64,000 bases of DNA. Source: Comamonas testosteroni (GTDB lineage Bacteria; Pseudomonadota; Gammaproteobacteria; Burkholderiales; Burkholderiaceae_C). The stretch covers positions 1,116,001 to 1,180,000 of the forward strand of contig NZ_CP129672.1 of the NCBI RefSeq assembly GCF_030505195.1. Reading direction: 5' to 3'. A program made the position numbers and the translations under genes. The notes under the pieces were generated by a model. That model ran no database searches. It had not been told where the DNA came from and saw only the letters and a program-made list of their open reading frames with translations. Position 1 is the stretch's first letter. The number at the start of each line of letters is the position of its first letter. Positions 8,494 to 17,879 of the stretch are shown one piece after another.

Positions 8494-9918
8494 TCAGGGA
8501 GTGACTGCTGCCTGCAGCATCTGTGCAAACTGCTCGTTATAGGGCGGCAGCATGCCCCACTCGCGACGCGGGTCGTGGTTGCCGGCCTTGTAGACGGAGC
8601 GGGCATGACTGAACTCGAGAAAACCCTCGCGGCCATGGTAGTGGCCCATGCCCGAAGCACCGACGCCGCCAAACGGCGCATCCTCCAACGCAGGATGCAT
8701 GACCACATCATTGATGGAGACACCGCCGGACAGCGTGTTGTCCAGCACCCAGTTCTGCTCCGTCTCGTCGCTGCCGAAGTAGTACAGCGCCAGCGGGCGC
8801 TCACCGGAATTGATCGCGGCCACCGCATCGCGGATGTTCTGGAAGCTTCGCAGCACCAGGGCCGGGCCGAAGATTTCGTGCTGGGATATTTCGGCTTCGG
8901 CTGGCGGGTTGACGACCAGCGCCAGCGGCAGGCGGCGGTCTGCGCCGGCTTGCGCGGCACCGACTTCCAGCACGGTCAGACCACGCGCCCTGGCATCATC
9001 GACATAGGCTTTCACACGTGCGTGGTGGCGCTCGTTGATCACGGGCGTCATGTCTGCGTTGCCTGTCACCGAGGGATACAGCGCCTGGTATTGCGAGGCA
9101 ATGCCATCGGCCAGCGCCTGCAGGCGGGATTCATGGACCCAGACCACGTCGGGTGACACGCAAAGCTGGCCGGAGTTGAGCGACTTGCCAACGGCGATGC
9201 GCTCGGCCGCATTGGCGATGTCGGCGGAATCGCCCACCAGCACGGGGGACTTGCCACCCAGCTCCAGCGTCACGGGCACCAGGTTCCTGGCGGCGGCCGC
9301 CATGATGAGCTTGCCCACGCTGGTGGAGCCCGTGAAGACCAGATGGTTCCAGGGCTGCTCGGCAAATGCCGCAGCCACTTCGGGACCGCCCTGCACCACG
9401 GCCAGCACCTGGGGGTCAAAGCGCTTGGCCACGGCCTCGGCCAGCACCTGGGCCGTACGCGGTGCAATTTCGGAAGGTTTGAGCACGGCCCGGTTGCCCG
9501 CCGCGAACGCGCAGGCCAGCGGCGACAGCAAGGTGAACAGAGGCGCATTCCAGGTGCCGATGATGCCGATCACGCCCTTGGGCTGGTACTTGACCCAGGC
9601 CGTGGCACCAAACATGTCGAAGGGTTTGACGCTGGGACGCTCGGAGTCACCCAGCCAGCCCTTGAGGTGATCGCGTGCATGCTTGAGCGAGGACAGCGAG
9701 CCGAGAATGTCATTGGCCAGCGAGAACACAGCGGGGCGGCCACCAAAGTCTTCGCCCATGGCCTGGCACAGTGCCTCCTTGTGCTCCACCAGCATGTCGA
9801 TGACTTGCTGAATGCGCTGCATGCGCACATCGGCGCTGACTGCGGCCTCTTCGATAAAGGCCTGTTTTTGCATGTCCAGCAGTTGGCGAATGCCGATGGA
9901 CGAATTCGTCTGGGTCAT
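8494..9918 (-). CDS. Aldehyde dehydrogenase, coniferyl-aldehyde-dehydrogenase-like
   Basis: The 474-residue enzyme belongs to the ALDH superfamily and most resembles the coniferyl aldehyde dehydrogenase (CalB) branch. Landmarks are GIIGTWNAPLFTLLSPLACA (oxyanion Asn), the cofactor segment VFTGSTSVGKLIM, the general base in LELGGKSPVLV, and the catalytic cysteine in SLNSGQLCVSPD. The start at 9918 has GGAGACAAA before it. It would oxidise an aldehyde to a carboxylate, which the FadD19-like ligase further along could activate. It diverges from the first MFS carrier across a promoter region holding a perfect TCGTC-N6-GACGA repeat. Confidence 0.85.
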   Translation of the reverse strand: MTQTNSSIGIRQLLDMQKQAFIEEAAVSADVRMQRIQQVIDMLVEHKEALCQAMGEDFGGRPAVFSLANDILGSLSSLKHARDHLKGWLGDSERPSVKPFDMFGATAWVKYQPKGVIGIIGTWNAPLFTLLSPLACAFAAGNRAVLKPSEIAPRTAQVLAEAVAKRFDPQVLAVVQGGPEVAAAFAEQPWNHLVFTGSTSVGKLIMAAAARNLVPVTLELGGKSPVLVGDSADIANAAERIAVGKSLNSGQLCVSPDVVWVHESRLQALADGIASQYQALYPSVTGNADMTPVINERHHARVKAYVDDARARGLTVLEVGAAQAGADRRLPLALVVNPPAEAEISQHEIFGPALVLRSFQNIRDAVAAINSGERPLALYYFGSDETEQNWVLDNTLSGGVSINDVVMHPALEDAPFGGVGASGMGHYHGREGFLEFSHARSVYKAGNHDPRREWGMLPPYNEQFAQMLQAAVTP

Positions 9919-9991
9919 TTTGTCTCCTCGATATTTCTCTTGAAAGCCATGAACGGAAGGCACATGCTCAGACCTGAGGATTTCGCGGTCG

Positions 9992-10007
9992 TCGTCCAAA
10001 AAGACGA
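9992..10007. promoter_or_regulatory. Candidate operator: perfect inverted repeat TCGTC-N6-GACGA
   Basis: The site reads TCGTCCAAAAAGACGA. It lies 74 bp upstream of the aldehyde dehydrogenase start and 26 bp upstream of the MFS start, and is followed by CCCTAGG. It belongs to the recurring motif family described in the findings. Confidence 0.65.
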
Positions 10008-10033
10008 TGGCATAACCCTAGGCCCCTCGCACG

Positions 10034-11377
10034 ATGCAGCGCATGCACACCCCTCAAACCCCGCCTCCCGCCGTCAGCTGGCGCACTCATCTCAGCCTCG
10101 CCCTGCTGGCGCTGGTCTATATTTTCTCCTTCATCGACCGACAGGTTCTGTCTATTTTGCTGGAGCCCGTCAAACAGGAATTCGGTGCCTCCGACACCGA
10201 GATGGGTTTGCTCACGGGGCTGGCCTTCGGTCTGATCTATGCCATGCTGGGTGTGCCTGTGGGGCGTCTGGCCGACACCCGCAACCGCCGCAACATCGTG
10301 GCCCTGTGCTGCGGCATCTGGAGCCTTGCCACCGCTGCCTGCGGCATGGCCACGCAGTACTGGCACATGCTGCTGGCCCGCATGAGCGTTGCCGTGGGCG
10401 AAGCCGGCGGCATGGCGCCCTCGGTGTCCATCGTCTCGGACCTGTACCCCCCCAGGATGCGTTCGTTTGCCATCAGTCTGTTCATGATGGGCCCCAACCT
10501 GGGAACGCTGCTGGGCCTGGTCATCGGCGGCATGGTGGCCCAGCACTACGGCTGGCGCTCGGTGTTTCTCGCCTTCGGCATTCCGGGCGTAATTCTTGCG
10601 CTGCTGGTGTATTTCTTTGTCAAGGAGCCGGCACGTGGCGCCTATGAAAGCACCAGGCCCGCAGCGCAGGGCAGCACCCCGCGCGAATCCATGTTTGCCC
10701 AGGTCAGGCGTTTGCTGGGCATGGCACCGCTGCGCAATATCTGCATCGCCTGCGGCGTGGCCGGTATTGCCGGTTATGGCTACGGTGTCTGGGCGCCGAG
10801 CTTTTTCATGCGCATTCACGGCATGAGCATCTCCCACGCCGGCCTGGTGTTCGGCCTGGCCAGCGGCCTGGGTGCCGTGTTCGGCGCCATGTTCTGCGGC
10901 TGGCTCAGCGACAGATTGACGCAGCGCGACTCGCGCTGGCAGCTGCGCCTGGCCGCCATGGGCACCTTCTGCGCCGTGCCTGCAGGCGTGGCCGTGTTTT
11001 TCTGGCCCGTGTCCGACTTCTGGACGGTTGCCGGCATCAAGGTTCCCTATGCCATGGCATTTGCCCTGCTGTTCGGCTTCTTTGCGAGCTGGTTTGCCAC
11101 GCTCTCCTACAGCGCCGTCAGCCAGATGGTGACTGCCGCCGAACGCAGCGTTGCCTCGGCACTTCTCAATCTTTTCATGACCTTGCTCGGCGTGGGCCTG
11201 GGTCCGCTGGTAACCGGCATTTTGTCGGACTACTTTTCCCGGGCCCATGGCTCCGAAGGCCTGCGCTGGGCGCTGATGGGCGTGACCTCGCTGCTCGTCA
11301 TCACTTCGCTTTTCTTCGCGTTGGCCATCCGCTCCTATCAGCAGCGCCTGCAGCAGTTGCAGATGGCTGCCGCCTGA
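10034..11377 (+). CDS. MFS transporter, spinster-like (paralogue 1)
   Basis: This 447-residue protein has about twelve hydrophobic segments and the family signature after TM1: FIDRQVLSILLEPVKQEFG, then MGLLTGLAFGLIYAMLGVPV and the loop 2-3 motif GRLADTRNRR. These mark the spinster-like MFS group often linked to uptake or efflux of lipophilic compounds. Two further paralogues with the same signature lie at 14.4 and 20.3 kb. It is the first gene of a plus-strand run with the SDR and the Rieske oxygenase and shares a divergent promoter region with the aldehyde dehydrogenase gene. Import of a hydrophobic substrate is the likeliest role. Confidence 0.85.
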   Translation: MQRMHTPQTPPPAVSWRTHLSLALLALVYIFSFIDRQVLSILLEPVKQEFGASDTEMGLLTGLAFGLIYAMLGVPVGRLADTRNRRNIVALCCGIWSLATAACGMATQYWHMLLARMSVAVGEAGGMAPSVSIVSDLYPPRMRSFAISLFMMGPNLGTLLGLVIGGMVAQHYGWRSVFLAFGIPGVILALLVYFFVKEPARGAYESTRPAAQGSTPRESMFAQVRRLLGMAPLRNICIACGVAGIAGYGYGVWAPSFFMRIHGMSISHAGLVFGLASGLGAVFGAMFCGWLSDRLTQRDSRWQLRLAAMGTFCAVPAGVAVFFWPVSDFWTVAGIKVPYAMAFALLFGFFASWFATLSYSAVSQMVTAAERSVASALLNLFMTLLGVGLGPLVTGILSDYFSRAHGSEGLRWALMGVTSLLVITSLFFALAIRSYQQRLQQLQMAAA

Positions 11378-11399
11378 TCATCAAAAATTGGAGACTCTC

Positions 11400-12236
11400 A
11401 TGAGCCGACCCGTCGTTCTCATCACCGGTGCCAGCCGCGGCATCGGCGCGGCAACCGCCGTCTTCTTTGCCGTCAAGGGATGGCGCGTGGCCATCACCGC
11501 CCGCACGCTGAGCGAAGGTGCGCAGATGGCAAACCAGCTGCGCCTGCCAGGCGGCCAGCTTCTGTCCGGCAGTCTGGAGTCCACCGCCAAGGCCATCGAG
11601 GCCGCCGGGGGCGAGGTCTTTGCGCATGTCATGGACCTGATGGACCTGAGCAGCCTGGACAAGGCCGCAGACGCTGTGCTCAAACGCTTTGGCCGTGTCG
11701 ATCTGCTGATCAACAACGCCGTCTACCAGAACCGCGAGATCAACCACCTGATCCCCGAGATCACGGCCGAGTCGCTGCAGCGCTGCATGCAGGGCAATGT
11801 CATCGCCCCTTTCCATCTGGCGCAGCGCCTGCTGCCGGCCATGGCGGCACAAGGCGGCGGCCGCATCATCAATGTGTGCTCGGCTGCCGGTCAGTACAAC
11901 CCGCCCGTGCCCGCCGACCAGGGCGGCTGGGGCTTTGCCTATGGAGCCTCCAAGGCCGCCATTGCGCGCCTGGCCGGCTGCATCAACACCGAATACAAGC
12001 AGCAGAATGTGCGCGCCTTCAGCGTCAACCCCGGCGTGGTGACGACCGAGGCCGTCAAGGCCACGCTGGGCGACGACGGCCTGCTGGCTCAGCGCTATGG
12101 TGCCTCCACCCCCGAAGAGATTGCGGAGGCACTGTTCTGGCTGGGCACGGAGAAAGACGCTCTGCCACTGGCCAAGAGCTACACCATGATTGACCTGCAA
12201 CCACTTCACAAAGAGCGCGTGGCGGCGACCACGTGA
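11400..12236 (+). CDS. Short-chain dehydrogenase/reductase (SDR)
   Basis: This 278-residue SDR shows TGASRGIG for cofactor binding, NNAV in place of NNAG, ICN-type serine region RIINVCSAAGQYN, and the YGASK catalytic pair. A 20-residue insertion before the catalytic tyrosine (YNPPVPADQGGWGFA) lengthens the substrate loop. ATG 11400 has GGAG seven bases upstream; a TTG twelve bases earlier is less likely. It starts 22 bp after the MFS stop, so the two are probably co-transcribed. A hydroxylated hydrophobic substrate brought in by the carrier is a reasonable guess. Confidence 0.8.
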   Translation: MSRPVVLITGASRGIGAATAVFFAVKGWRVAITARTLSEGAQMANQLRLPGGQLLSGSLESTAKAIEAAGGEVFAHVMDLMDLSSLDKAADAVLKRFGRVDLLINNAVYQNREINHLIPEITAESLQRCMQGNVIAPFHLAQRLLPAMAAQGGGRIINVCSAAGQYNPPVPADQGGWGFAYGASKAAIARLAGCINTEYKQQNVRAFSVNPGVVTTEAVKATLGDDGLLAQRYGASTPEEIAEALFWLGTEKDALPLAKSYTMIDLQPLHKERVAATT

Positions 12237-12315
12237 GCAGCATGTAAGCGTGCGCAAACACCCAACCCAGGGCAAACCCTGTGCGATTTGCGCCATATCA
12301 AAGCCGCGCATTCAC

Positions 12316-12331
12316 TCGTCCAAACAGAGTA
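12316..12331. promoter_or_regulatory. Candidate operator upstream of Rieske oxygenase: TCGTC-N6-GAGTA
   Basis: TCGTCCAAACAGAGTA lies 64 bp upstream of the Rieske gene start. The left half is a perfect match to the recurring motif and the right half is diverged. A second half-site, CCGTCCAAAA, lies about 47 bp further downstream. Confidence 0.5.
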
Positions 12332-12394
12332 TGCGCAGCGACGTCACTTGCCAGAAGATTCATCCGTCCAAAACTCAATACGGAGACCTCTGCA

Positions 12395-13504
12395 ATGGCA
12401 ACCACGAAGGACTACCGCCTCGGTGAATTCACCTACCCGCGTGGCTGGTTCATGATTTCCGAGGCCAGTGCGCTCGACACCCACAAGCCCGTGGCCGTGC
12501 GCTTCTTCGGCCAGGATTTCGCGCTCTACCGTGGCCGCGAAAGCGGCAAGGTCGTGCTGCTGGACGCTTACTGCCCCCATATGAAGACCCATCTGGCAGC
12601 GCCCAACGCCACCAGCTATGTGGTGATCGACGGAGGCGGCAGCAATGTGGAAGGCGACGGCATCCGCTGCCCCTACCACGGCTGGCGCTTCGGCGCGGAC
12701 GGCAAGTGCAACCACATCCCCTATCACGACGGAGCCATTCCGGCTGCGGCTGCGGTCAAGAGCTGGAAGGTGGTCGAGCAGTACGGCGCCATCTGGGTCT
12801 GGTTCGATCCCGAAGGTGGCGAGCCCGACTACGATCTGCCCACTTTTGGCGACTGGCATGACGAGACCTATGTCAACGGCCAGTGGGACTACCTGGGCGA
12901 GCTGCACCAGCACCCCATGGAGGTCGTGGACAATATTGCCGACTATGGTCACCTCAGCCCCATCCACGGCTCCACCGTGGCGCGCTTCGAGAACGAATTC
13001 AAGGGCCACAACGCCATCCAGCGCCAGTGCGGCGGTCACCGCACCCTGGTGGGCGAAGGCGGTGCCAGCGCCGATCTGCACACCGACACCTGGTACCACG
13101 GCCCCGCCATCCTGGTCTCCAAGGTCAGCGGCATGTTCAACTCCTTCATGATGATCATGCATACCCCCATCGAGGACGGCAGGATCAAGGTCTGGCACAA
13201 CCTGCTGGTCAAGACCGCGCATGGCGGCCTGCCCACCAAGGCGGATGAGATCGCAGCCAAGCAGTACCAGGAGGCCAGCCGCTTGGCCTTTGCCCAGGAC
13301 TTCGAAGTCTGGTCGCAGAAGGCACCCTGCCTGAACCCGCTGTTCATCCCCAGCGACGGCGCCTTCCTCAAGGCCCGCATCTGGTACAAGCAGTTCTACA
13401 ACCCCCGCTCCAAGGCGGCCGAGTATCTGGACCAGTGCGAAGGCAGGTACATTCCGCGCGGCATGGTGGCCTATACCCAGGAAGCCGAAGAAGCGACGGC
13501 CTGA
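12395..13504 (+). CDS. Rieske non-haem iron oxygenase, KshA-like terminal component
   Basis: The 369-residue protein has a Rieske cluster motif with C60-P-H62 and C92-P-Y-H95, and a mononuclear iron site VVDNIADYGHLSPIH that follows the N-x2-D-x2-H-x4-H pattern seen in 3-ketosteroid 9-alpha-hydroxylase (KshA). The overall layout (PRGWFMISEASAL at the start, WYKQFY near the end) also fits KshA and related steroid oxygenases. The gap between the two Rieske ligand pairs is about 29 residues, some twelve longer than usual, owing to a glycine-rich insertion. It needs a reductase not encoded nearby. Hydroxylation of a polycyclic substrate is inferred; the exact substrate is unknown. Confidence 0.8.
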   Translation: MATTKDYRLGEFTYPRGWFMISEASALDTHKPVAVRFFGQDFALYRGRESGKVVLLDAYCPHMKTHLAAPNATSYVVIDGGGSNVEGDGIRCPYHGWRFGADGKCNHIPYHDGAIPAAAAVKSWKVVEQYGAIWVWFDPEGGEPDYDLPTFGDWHDETYVNGQWDYLGELHQHPMEVVDNIADYGHLSPIHGSTVARFENEFKGHNAIQRQCGGHRTLVGEGGASADLHTDTWYHGPAILVSKVSGMFNSFMMIMHTPIEDGRIKVWHNLLVKTAHGGLPTKADEIAAKQYQEASRLAFAQDFEVWSQKAPCLNPLFIPSDGAFLKARIWYKQFYNPRSKAAEYLDQCEGRYIPRGMVAYTQEAEEATA

Positions 13505-13523
13505 TCCCGAGAATCTCCAAGGC

Positions 13524-13553
13524 AAAAGGCCCATGCACTTGCATGGGCCTTTT
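13524..13553 (+). terminator. Strong terminator after the Rieske oxygenase gene
   Basis: AAAAGGCCCATGC and GCATGGGCCTTTT form a perfect 13-bp stem around ACTT, followed by more T. It could work in both directions. Confidence 0.9.
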
Positions 13554-13572
13554 TGCTGGGGGAAGGAATCCA

Positions 13573-13676
13573 CTTAAAAATCATAGCTTCTAGCGCTTTA
13601 TCCAAAAGGAAATTCAATACAAAACATATTGAAATCCTTATTTATAAAGCGATAACAGCTATCAATTTATACATCC
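13573..13676. repeat. AT-rich intergenic repeat element (copy 1)
   Basis: This is a roughly 100-bp AT-rich block in GC-rich DNA. It begins with AAAATCATAGCTTCTAGCGC and ends with AACAGCTATCAATTTATA, so its ends are partly inverted (ATAGCT / AGCTAT). A similar block occurs at 31.8 kb, also between genes. It resembles the dispersed AT-rich intergenic repeats I associate with Comamonadaceae genomes; no open frame is present. Confidence 0.55.
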
Positions 13677-14402
13677 TCAAGGTCTGGCATGCGTCACCTG
13701 TGTCAGCGCGAAGACATGTTCGCCCCAGCCGAACTCGCCGTCCTGCGCACGGGCCGAGACATCGAGTGACAGCGCTGCCGCCTGCGCCTGCTCCACCGAG
13801 TCAAACCACCACTCGACCACATGGTGGTAGCCGTAGCCGGAAGGCGGTTGCTCATCGACGGTGTTGCAGACAATGCGGCTGGCCAGGCCCAGAGCAGCGC
13901 TTTGCCACTGCGGTGGACAAATCTCCGGCAAGGCCGCAGCGCCCCGCCAGACGTCGCTGCGCTGCAAAAAACCGATCAACATGACTTGCTTTTGCTGCGG
14001 CAGGACATCCACGGACCGGCAGCCATGCAAGACCTGCTGACGGCACAGCAGCGAGAAATTGCGCACATAGTCGGCAAAAACGCGTGGCTCGTCGGGACGC
14101 ATGACGGCCAGGGTTTGCGGGTCGCACCAGATCGCAGAGCCGGCTTCGCGCTCTGCCAGCACCATGAGATTGACGCCGTCATAGTCCTTGCTCAGGGCTG
14201 CGGCATCTGCCTGCAGATCTCGTGAGCACTGGGCCACGGCCTTGACGCGCTGGCCCACGTTGCGGCACTGACGACCCAGCGCGGAATGCTCGCGCCAGGC
14301 CTGCGCAAAATCCTCCGGGCGCAACGCCGGATTGCGCCGCGCCAGATAGATCATCTTCCATACGGCGCAGGAATCCTTCTCGCTCATCTTTGCCGGCTTC
14401 AT
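13677..14402 (-). CDS. EthD domain-containing protein
   Basis: The 241-residue protein looks like a tandem EthD-type (dimeric alpha-beta barrel) protein. The N-terminal segment KMIYLARRNPALRPEDFAQAWREHSALG has the W-x2-H-x-x-L signature of such domains, and the C-terminal half (YHHVVEWWFDSVEQAQAA) looks like a second copy. EthD-like proteins accompany oxygenase systems and some catalyse decarboxylation or peroxide-type chemistry, but their functions vary. Its ATG overlaps the stop codon of the upstream MFS gene (ATGA), indicating translational coupling; a second ATG at 14387 is possible. Confidence 0.7.
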   Translation of the reverse strand: MKPAKMSEKDSCAVWKMIYLARRNPALRPEDFAQAWREHSALGRQCRNVGQRVKAVAQCSRDLQADAAALSKDYDGVNLMVLAEREAGSAIWCDPQTLAVMRPDEPRVFADYVRNFSLLCRQQVLHGCRSVDVLPQQKQVMLIGFLQRSDVWRGAAALPEICPPQWQSAALGLASRIVCNTVDEQPPSGYGYHHVVEWWFDSVEQAQAAALSLDVSARAQDGEFGWGEHVFALTQVTHARP

Positions 14403-15715
14403 GCGGCAACGACCACGGGTGCGTGGGCCCTGCGATAGGCTCCAGGGTAGTGCTGCAGAGCACGGTAAAACGCCCACACCGCCGGCAACAGCGTGCACAT
14501 CATGATCGCCATGGCATAGCGCAGGCCTTCGCCAGGTACAACGGTGTTGAGCGCATCGCTGAGCCAGCCCGCCACGATAGGTCCCACTCCGTTGCCCAGC
14601 AGGGCTCCGGCCATCAGGACCATGGCGCTGGCCGTGGCGCGCCGCTCGGTCGGCACGACCAGGCTCAGGGCTGCGTAGGTGGCCGGAGCCCACCAGGCCG
14701 TGAAAAACGAATAAATCAACATGCAGGCAATGGACAGCATGAACATGTCCGAGCCCACCAGCAGATAGCCGAACCCCAGCACCATGGCCAGGCTGGTGCC
14801 GATCACGGGGATGCGAATCTGCCAGCGCACATCGCTGCGCGCCAGCCGGTCCGTCAACCAGCCGGAGAACAGGCTGCCCGATACCGAGAGCACGGCAGCG
14901 CCTGCGGAAATCGACCCTGCCTGCTTGAGACTGAGATCGAAACGCCGCGCAAGCAGGGCCACATTCCAGGCACCGATCGAGATTCCCGCGATCAGGACAC
15001 AGGCAGCGCCCACGATCAGAAACCGGGTCACGGGCTCTGTCCATATCAGGGCGACGGCAGACTGGGCCTGTGGCCGGCCGTCCTGCGGGCCGCAGGCCAC
15101 CTGCGGGATGGTACGAACGGGTTCGCTGATGCTCAGGCGCAGCACCAGGGACAGGACCATGATGGCCACGCCGATGATGACCATGGTCACCCGCCACCCC
15201 CACCACTCGGCAAACAACGGCCCCAGCAGCAAAGCCAGCAAGGCGCCCATCGCATTGCCGACACCAAAGACACTCATGGCACGCGAGCGCTCATGGGGCT
15301 TGTACAGATCGGCCAGGATGGACATGGACGCAGCGCCGCCACCGGCATCCCCCAATGCGGCACCGGCGCGCGATGCAGTCAGTCCACCCGAACCCGTGGC
15401 CAGCGCGCCCAGCGCCGCAACGCTGCCACCAACGCCACGGCACCATGCAATCAGGCTGCGACGCTCATGCCTGTCTGCCAGTCGCCCCAGAGGAATGCCC
15501 AGCACTGCGAACGTCAGCGCAAAACCGAGCCCGGTAATCAGGCCGATCTGCAGGTCCGAGAAGCCGAACTCCTGCTTGATGGGCTGCAGCAGCACAGCCA
15601 GGATCTGCCGGTCCATGAAGGTCAGGCCAGACAAGGCCGTTAGCAGCGCCAGCACATACACCCTTGATGGATTCTGTTGATTTTTGTTTGTCATTGTTTT
15701 CTTGGTTTTTTGCAT
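14399..15715 (-). CDS. MFS transporter, spinster-like (paralogue 2)
   Basis: This carrier of about 438 residues has the same signature as the two others in the window: FMDRQILAVLLQPIKQEFG, IGLITGLGFALTFAVLGIPL and GRLADRHERR. Twelve transmembrane segments are expected. The start is uncertain between ATGs at 15715 and 15694; neither has a strong ribosome binding site. It is coupled to the EthD gene by a 4-nt overlap and diverges from the amidohydrolase gene across a promoter region with a perfect TCGTC-N6-GACGA repeat. Confidence 0.85.
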   Translation of the reverse strand: MQKTKKTMTNKNQQNPSRVYVLALLTALSGLTFMDRQILAVLLQPIKQEFGFSDLQIGLITGLGFALTFAVLGIPLGRLADRHERRSLIAWCRGVGGSVAALGALATGSGGLTASRAGAALGDAGGGAASMSILADLYKPHERSRAMSVFGVGNAMGALLALLLGPLFAEWWGWRVTMVIIGVAIMVLSLVLRLSISEPVRTIPQVACGPQDGRPQAQSAVALIWTEPVTRFLIVGAACVLIAGISIGAWNVALLARRFDLSLKQAGSISAGAAVLSVSGSLFSGWLTDRLARSDVRWQIRIPVIGTSLAMVLGFGYLLVGSDMFMLSIACMLIYSFFTAWWAPATYAALSLVVPTERRATASAMVLMAGALLGNGVGPIVAGWLSDALNTVVPGEGLRYAMAIMMCTLLPAVWAFYRALQHYPGAYRRAHAPVVVAA

Positions 15716-15827
15716 CACGCCGCAGCTCACACCTTTGCGCCGCTGCCAGGACGAGATGGCGGCCGCATCCATCTCCAGTCCGATGGCGCCGCCTTGAGCA
15801 TCGTGGTCATGGGAAGCCTCCCTCACA

Positions 15828-15843
15828 TCGTCCCAACGGACGA
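15828..15843. promoter_or_regulatory. Candidate operator: perfect inverted repeat TCGTC-N6-GACGA
   Basis: TCGTCCCAACGGACGA lies between the divergent MFS and amidohydrolase genes, 95 bp before the amidohydrolase start. It is followed by TTCCCTAACCCC, similar to the flank of the other perfect copies. Confidence 0.65.
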
Positions 15844-15938
15844 TTCCCTAACCCCGATAGGCCTTGGGCGCGGATTGCCTCTTAATGGAACGCGGCTGCG
15901 GGCTCGACCGCACACCAGAACCTCAAGGAGACTGACAC

Positions 15939-17654
15939 ATGCAGCACTTCGACTTGCTGATCCGTAACGGCCGCATCGTGGACGGCACCGGGGCCCCCGC
16001 TTACCGCGCAGACATCGGTGTGCGCCATGAGCGCATCGCCGCCATCGGCCAAGACCTGGGCACGGCTGCGCAGGAAATCGACGCCAGCGGACTGCTGGTG
16101 ACGCCGGGCTTTGTGGATGTGCACACGCACTTCGACGGTCAGGCAACCTGGGATGAAAGGCTTTGGCCAAGCTCCCAGCAGGGCGTGACCACCGCAGTGA
16201 TGGGCAACTGCGGCGTGGGCTTTGCCCCCTGTCGGCCCGAGGACCGCGACACGCTGATTGCGCTCATGGAGGGCGTCGAGGACATCCCCGACACCGCGCT
16301 GCATGAAGGCCTGCCATGGAACTGGGAAAGCTTCCCTGAGTACCTGCGAGCCCTGGCTGAGCAGCGCTACGACATCGATATTGCCGCCCTGCTGCCTCAC
16401 GCTCCACTGCGCGTCTATGCCATGGGCGAGCGTGCCATACGGCGCGAGCAGGCCAGCGCCGAGGACATCGAAACCATGCAGGAGCTGATCAGGCAAGGCC
16501 TGGCAGCCGGAGCCGTGGGTCTGTCCACCTCGCGCACCATGGCCCATCGCTCCAAGTCGGGGGACTTCACCCCCATGTACCAGGCCGTGAGCGAGGAGTT
16601 GCTGGCACTGGGACTCTCGCTCAAGAGCTATCCGAACAGCGTCTTCCAGATGATCTCGGACTTCGAGCAGGTCGAGGACGAATTCAGCATCCTCACACGC
16701 GTCAGTCAGGACACGGGCTGCGCCAGCACGCTCACCGTGCTTCAGTATCCGCACCGCCCGCAGCTGCACCGAGAGCTGCTGCGGCATATTGACGCCGCCA
16801 ATGCCGGCGGGCTGCGCATCGTGGGCCAGGTGCTCAACCGCCCTGTGGGCGTACTCATGGGGTTTGAATGCAGCCTGAACCCCTTCTCCTGCAAGCCCAG
16901 CTATGAAGCGCTGGCGCAGCTCAGTCCAGCAGAACGCCTCCAGGAGCTGGCCCGACCGGGCACGCGCAGCGCCATCCTCGGCGAGAAGGACCGCAACCCC
17001 CACCTGTTCATAGAGTACTTCGGCCAGAACTTTGCGGGCATGTACCCCTGGTGCGGCCAAGAGCCCAACTATCTGCCGCAAGAAGGCGAATCGGTTCAGG
17101 CGCTGGCCGACGCAGCCGGCCAGCAGCCGCTCGATTGGATGTATGACTTCATGCTGGGCAATGAAGGCCAGGCGCTGGTCTATCTGCCCATGGCCAATTA
17201 TCTGAACCATGACTGCAGCGCCCTGCACGAGCTGATCGGCCATCCCCACACCGTTCCCGCCTTGGGCGATGGCGGCGCCCATGTGGGCACCATCTGCGAT
17301 GGCAGCGCAACGACTTTTCTGCTCACCGAATGGGTGCGCGAGCGCGGCCTGTTCAGTATCGAGCAGGCCGTCCATATGCTGACGCAGCGGCCGGCCTCGC
17401 TCTACGGCTTTGCCGACCGAGGAGTCCTGCAGGTCGGCCAACTGGCTGATATAAACATCATCGATCTGCAGGCGCTCAAAATTCTGCCGCCGCACATCGC
17501 TCGCGACCTGCCCGCCGGCGGCAAGCGCTTCTTGCAAGGGGCGCAAGGCTACCGCTACACCATCAAGTCCGGCCAGATCACCTACCGCGACAGCATGGCC
17601 ACCGATGCATTGCCGGGCCGCTTGCTCAAGCGCAGCGAGCAAAGGGCCAGCTGA
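15939..17654 (+). CDS. Amidohydrolase family protein, N-acyl-D-amino-acid deacylase-like
   Basis: The 571-residue protein begins with the small beta-sandwich ([15 protein letters not shown]) and the metal-binding [16 protein letters not shown] of the amidohydrolase superfamily. [10 protein letters not shown] fits the cysteine region of D-aminoacylases, and [15 protein letters not shown] provides the late aspartate. I do not see the THxR segment that carries the next histidine in canonical D-aminoacylase (the position reads [11 protein letters not shown]), so substrate and metal use may differ. No signal peptide. Amide or conjugate hydrolysis, for example of an amino-acid conjugate, is a hypothesis. 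AAGGAG lies just upstream of the start. Confidence 0.75.
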   Translation: MQHFDLLIRNGRIVDGTGAPAYRADIGVRHERIAAIGQDLGTAAQEIDASGLLVTPGFVDVHTHFDGQATWDERLWPSSQQGVTTAVMGNCGVGFAPCRPEDRDTLIALMEGVEDIPDTALHEGLPWNWESFPEYLRALAEQRYDIDIAALLPHAPLRVYAMGERAIRREQASAEDIETMQELIRQGLAAGAVGLSTSRTMAHRSKSGDFTPMYQAVSEELLALGLSLKSYPNSVFQMISDFEQVEDEFSILTRVSQDTGCASTLTVLQYPHRPQLHRELLRHIDAANAGGLRIVGQVLNRPVGVLMGFECSLNPFSCKPSYEALAQLSPAERLQELARPGTRSAILGEKDRNPHLFIEYFGQNFAGMYPWCGQEPNYLPQEGESVQALADAAGQQPLDWMYDFMLGNEGQALVYLPMANYLNHDCSALHELIGHPHTVPALGDGGAHVGTICDGSATTFLLTEWVRERGLFSIEQAVHMLTQRPASLYGFADRGVLQVGQLADINIIDLQALKILPPHIARDLPAGGKRFLQGAQGYRYTIKSGQITYRDSMATDALPGRLLKRSEQRAS

Positions 17655-17753
17655 ACGCTGTGAGTCCTGCCGCCAGAGCGGAGCAGATCCGCTCGATCCG
17701 CCCTGCTTGCGAGCCGCCATACCCCCTGGCCTCCTTCGCACAGATCGGACGCA

Positions 17754-17819
17754 TCGACCAAGCGTCTCGACCAAGCGCCTCAAGCAGGTGCATCAAGCAG
17801 GTGCATCGAACAGGTGCCT
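17754..17819. repeat. Short tandem repeats, including about three 13-bp units
   Basis: CAAGCAGGTGCAT occurs twice in tandem and is followed by a degenerate copy (CGAACAGGTGCCT). Just before it CGACCAAGCG occurs twice. The stretch is intergenic, before the small exported protein gene. Confidence 0.7.
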
Positions 17820-17879
17820 TGGGCAGATCGTGTTCACGCCATGCGTGATGCCGGCGATATAGTGACCCCGTCATCCTCC

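Noticed and set aside
13677..15206. A 509-codon minus frame covering the EthD protein and part of the MFS gene
   Set aside because: Only the last 241 codons read as an EthD protein starting at 14402. The upstream part is an out-of-frame shadow of the MFS gene.
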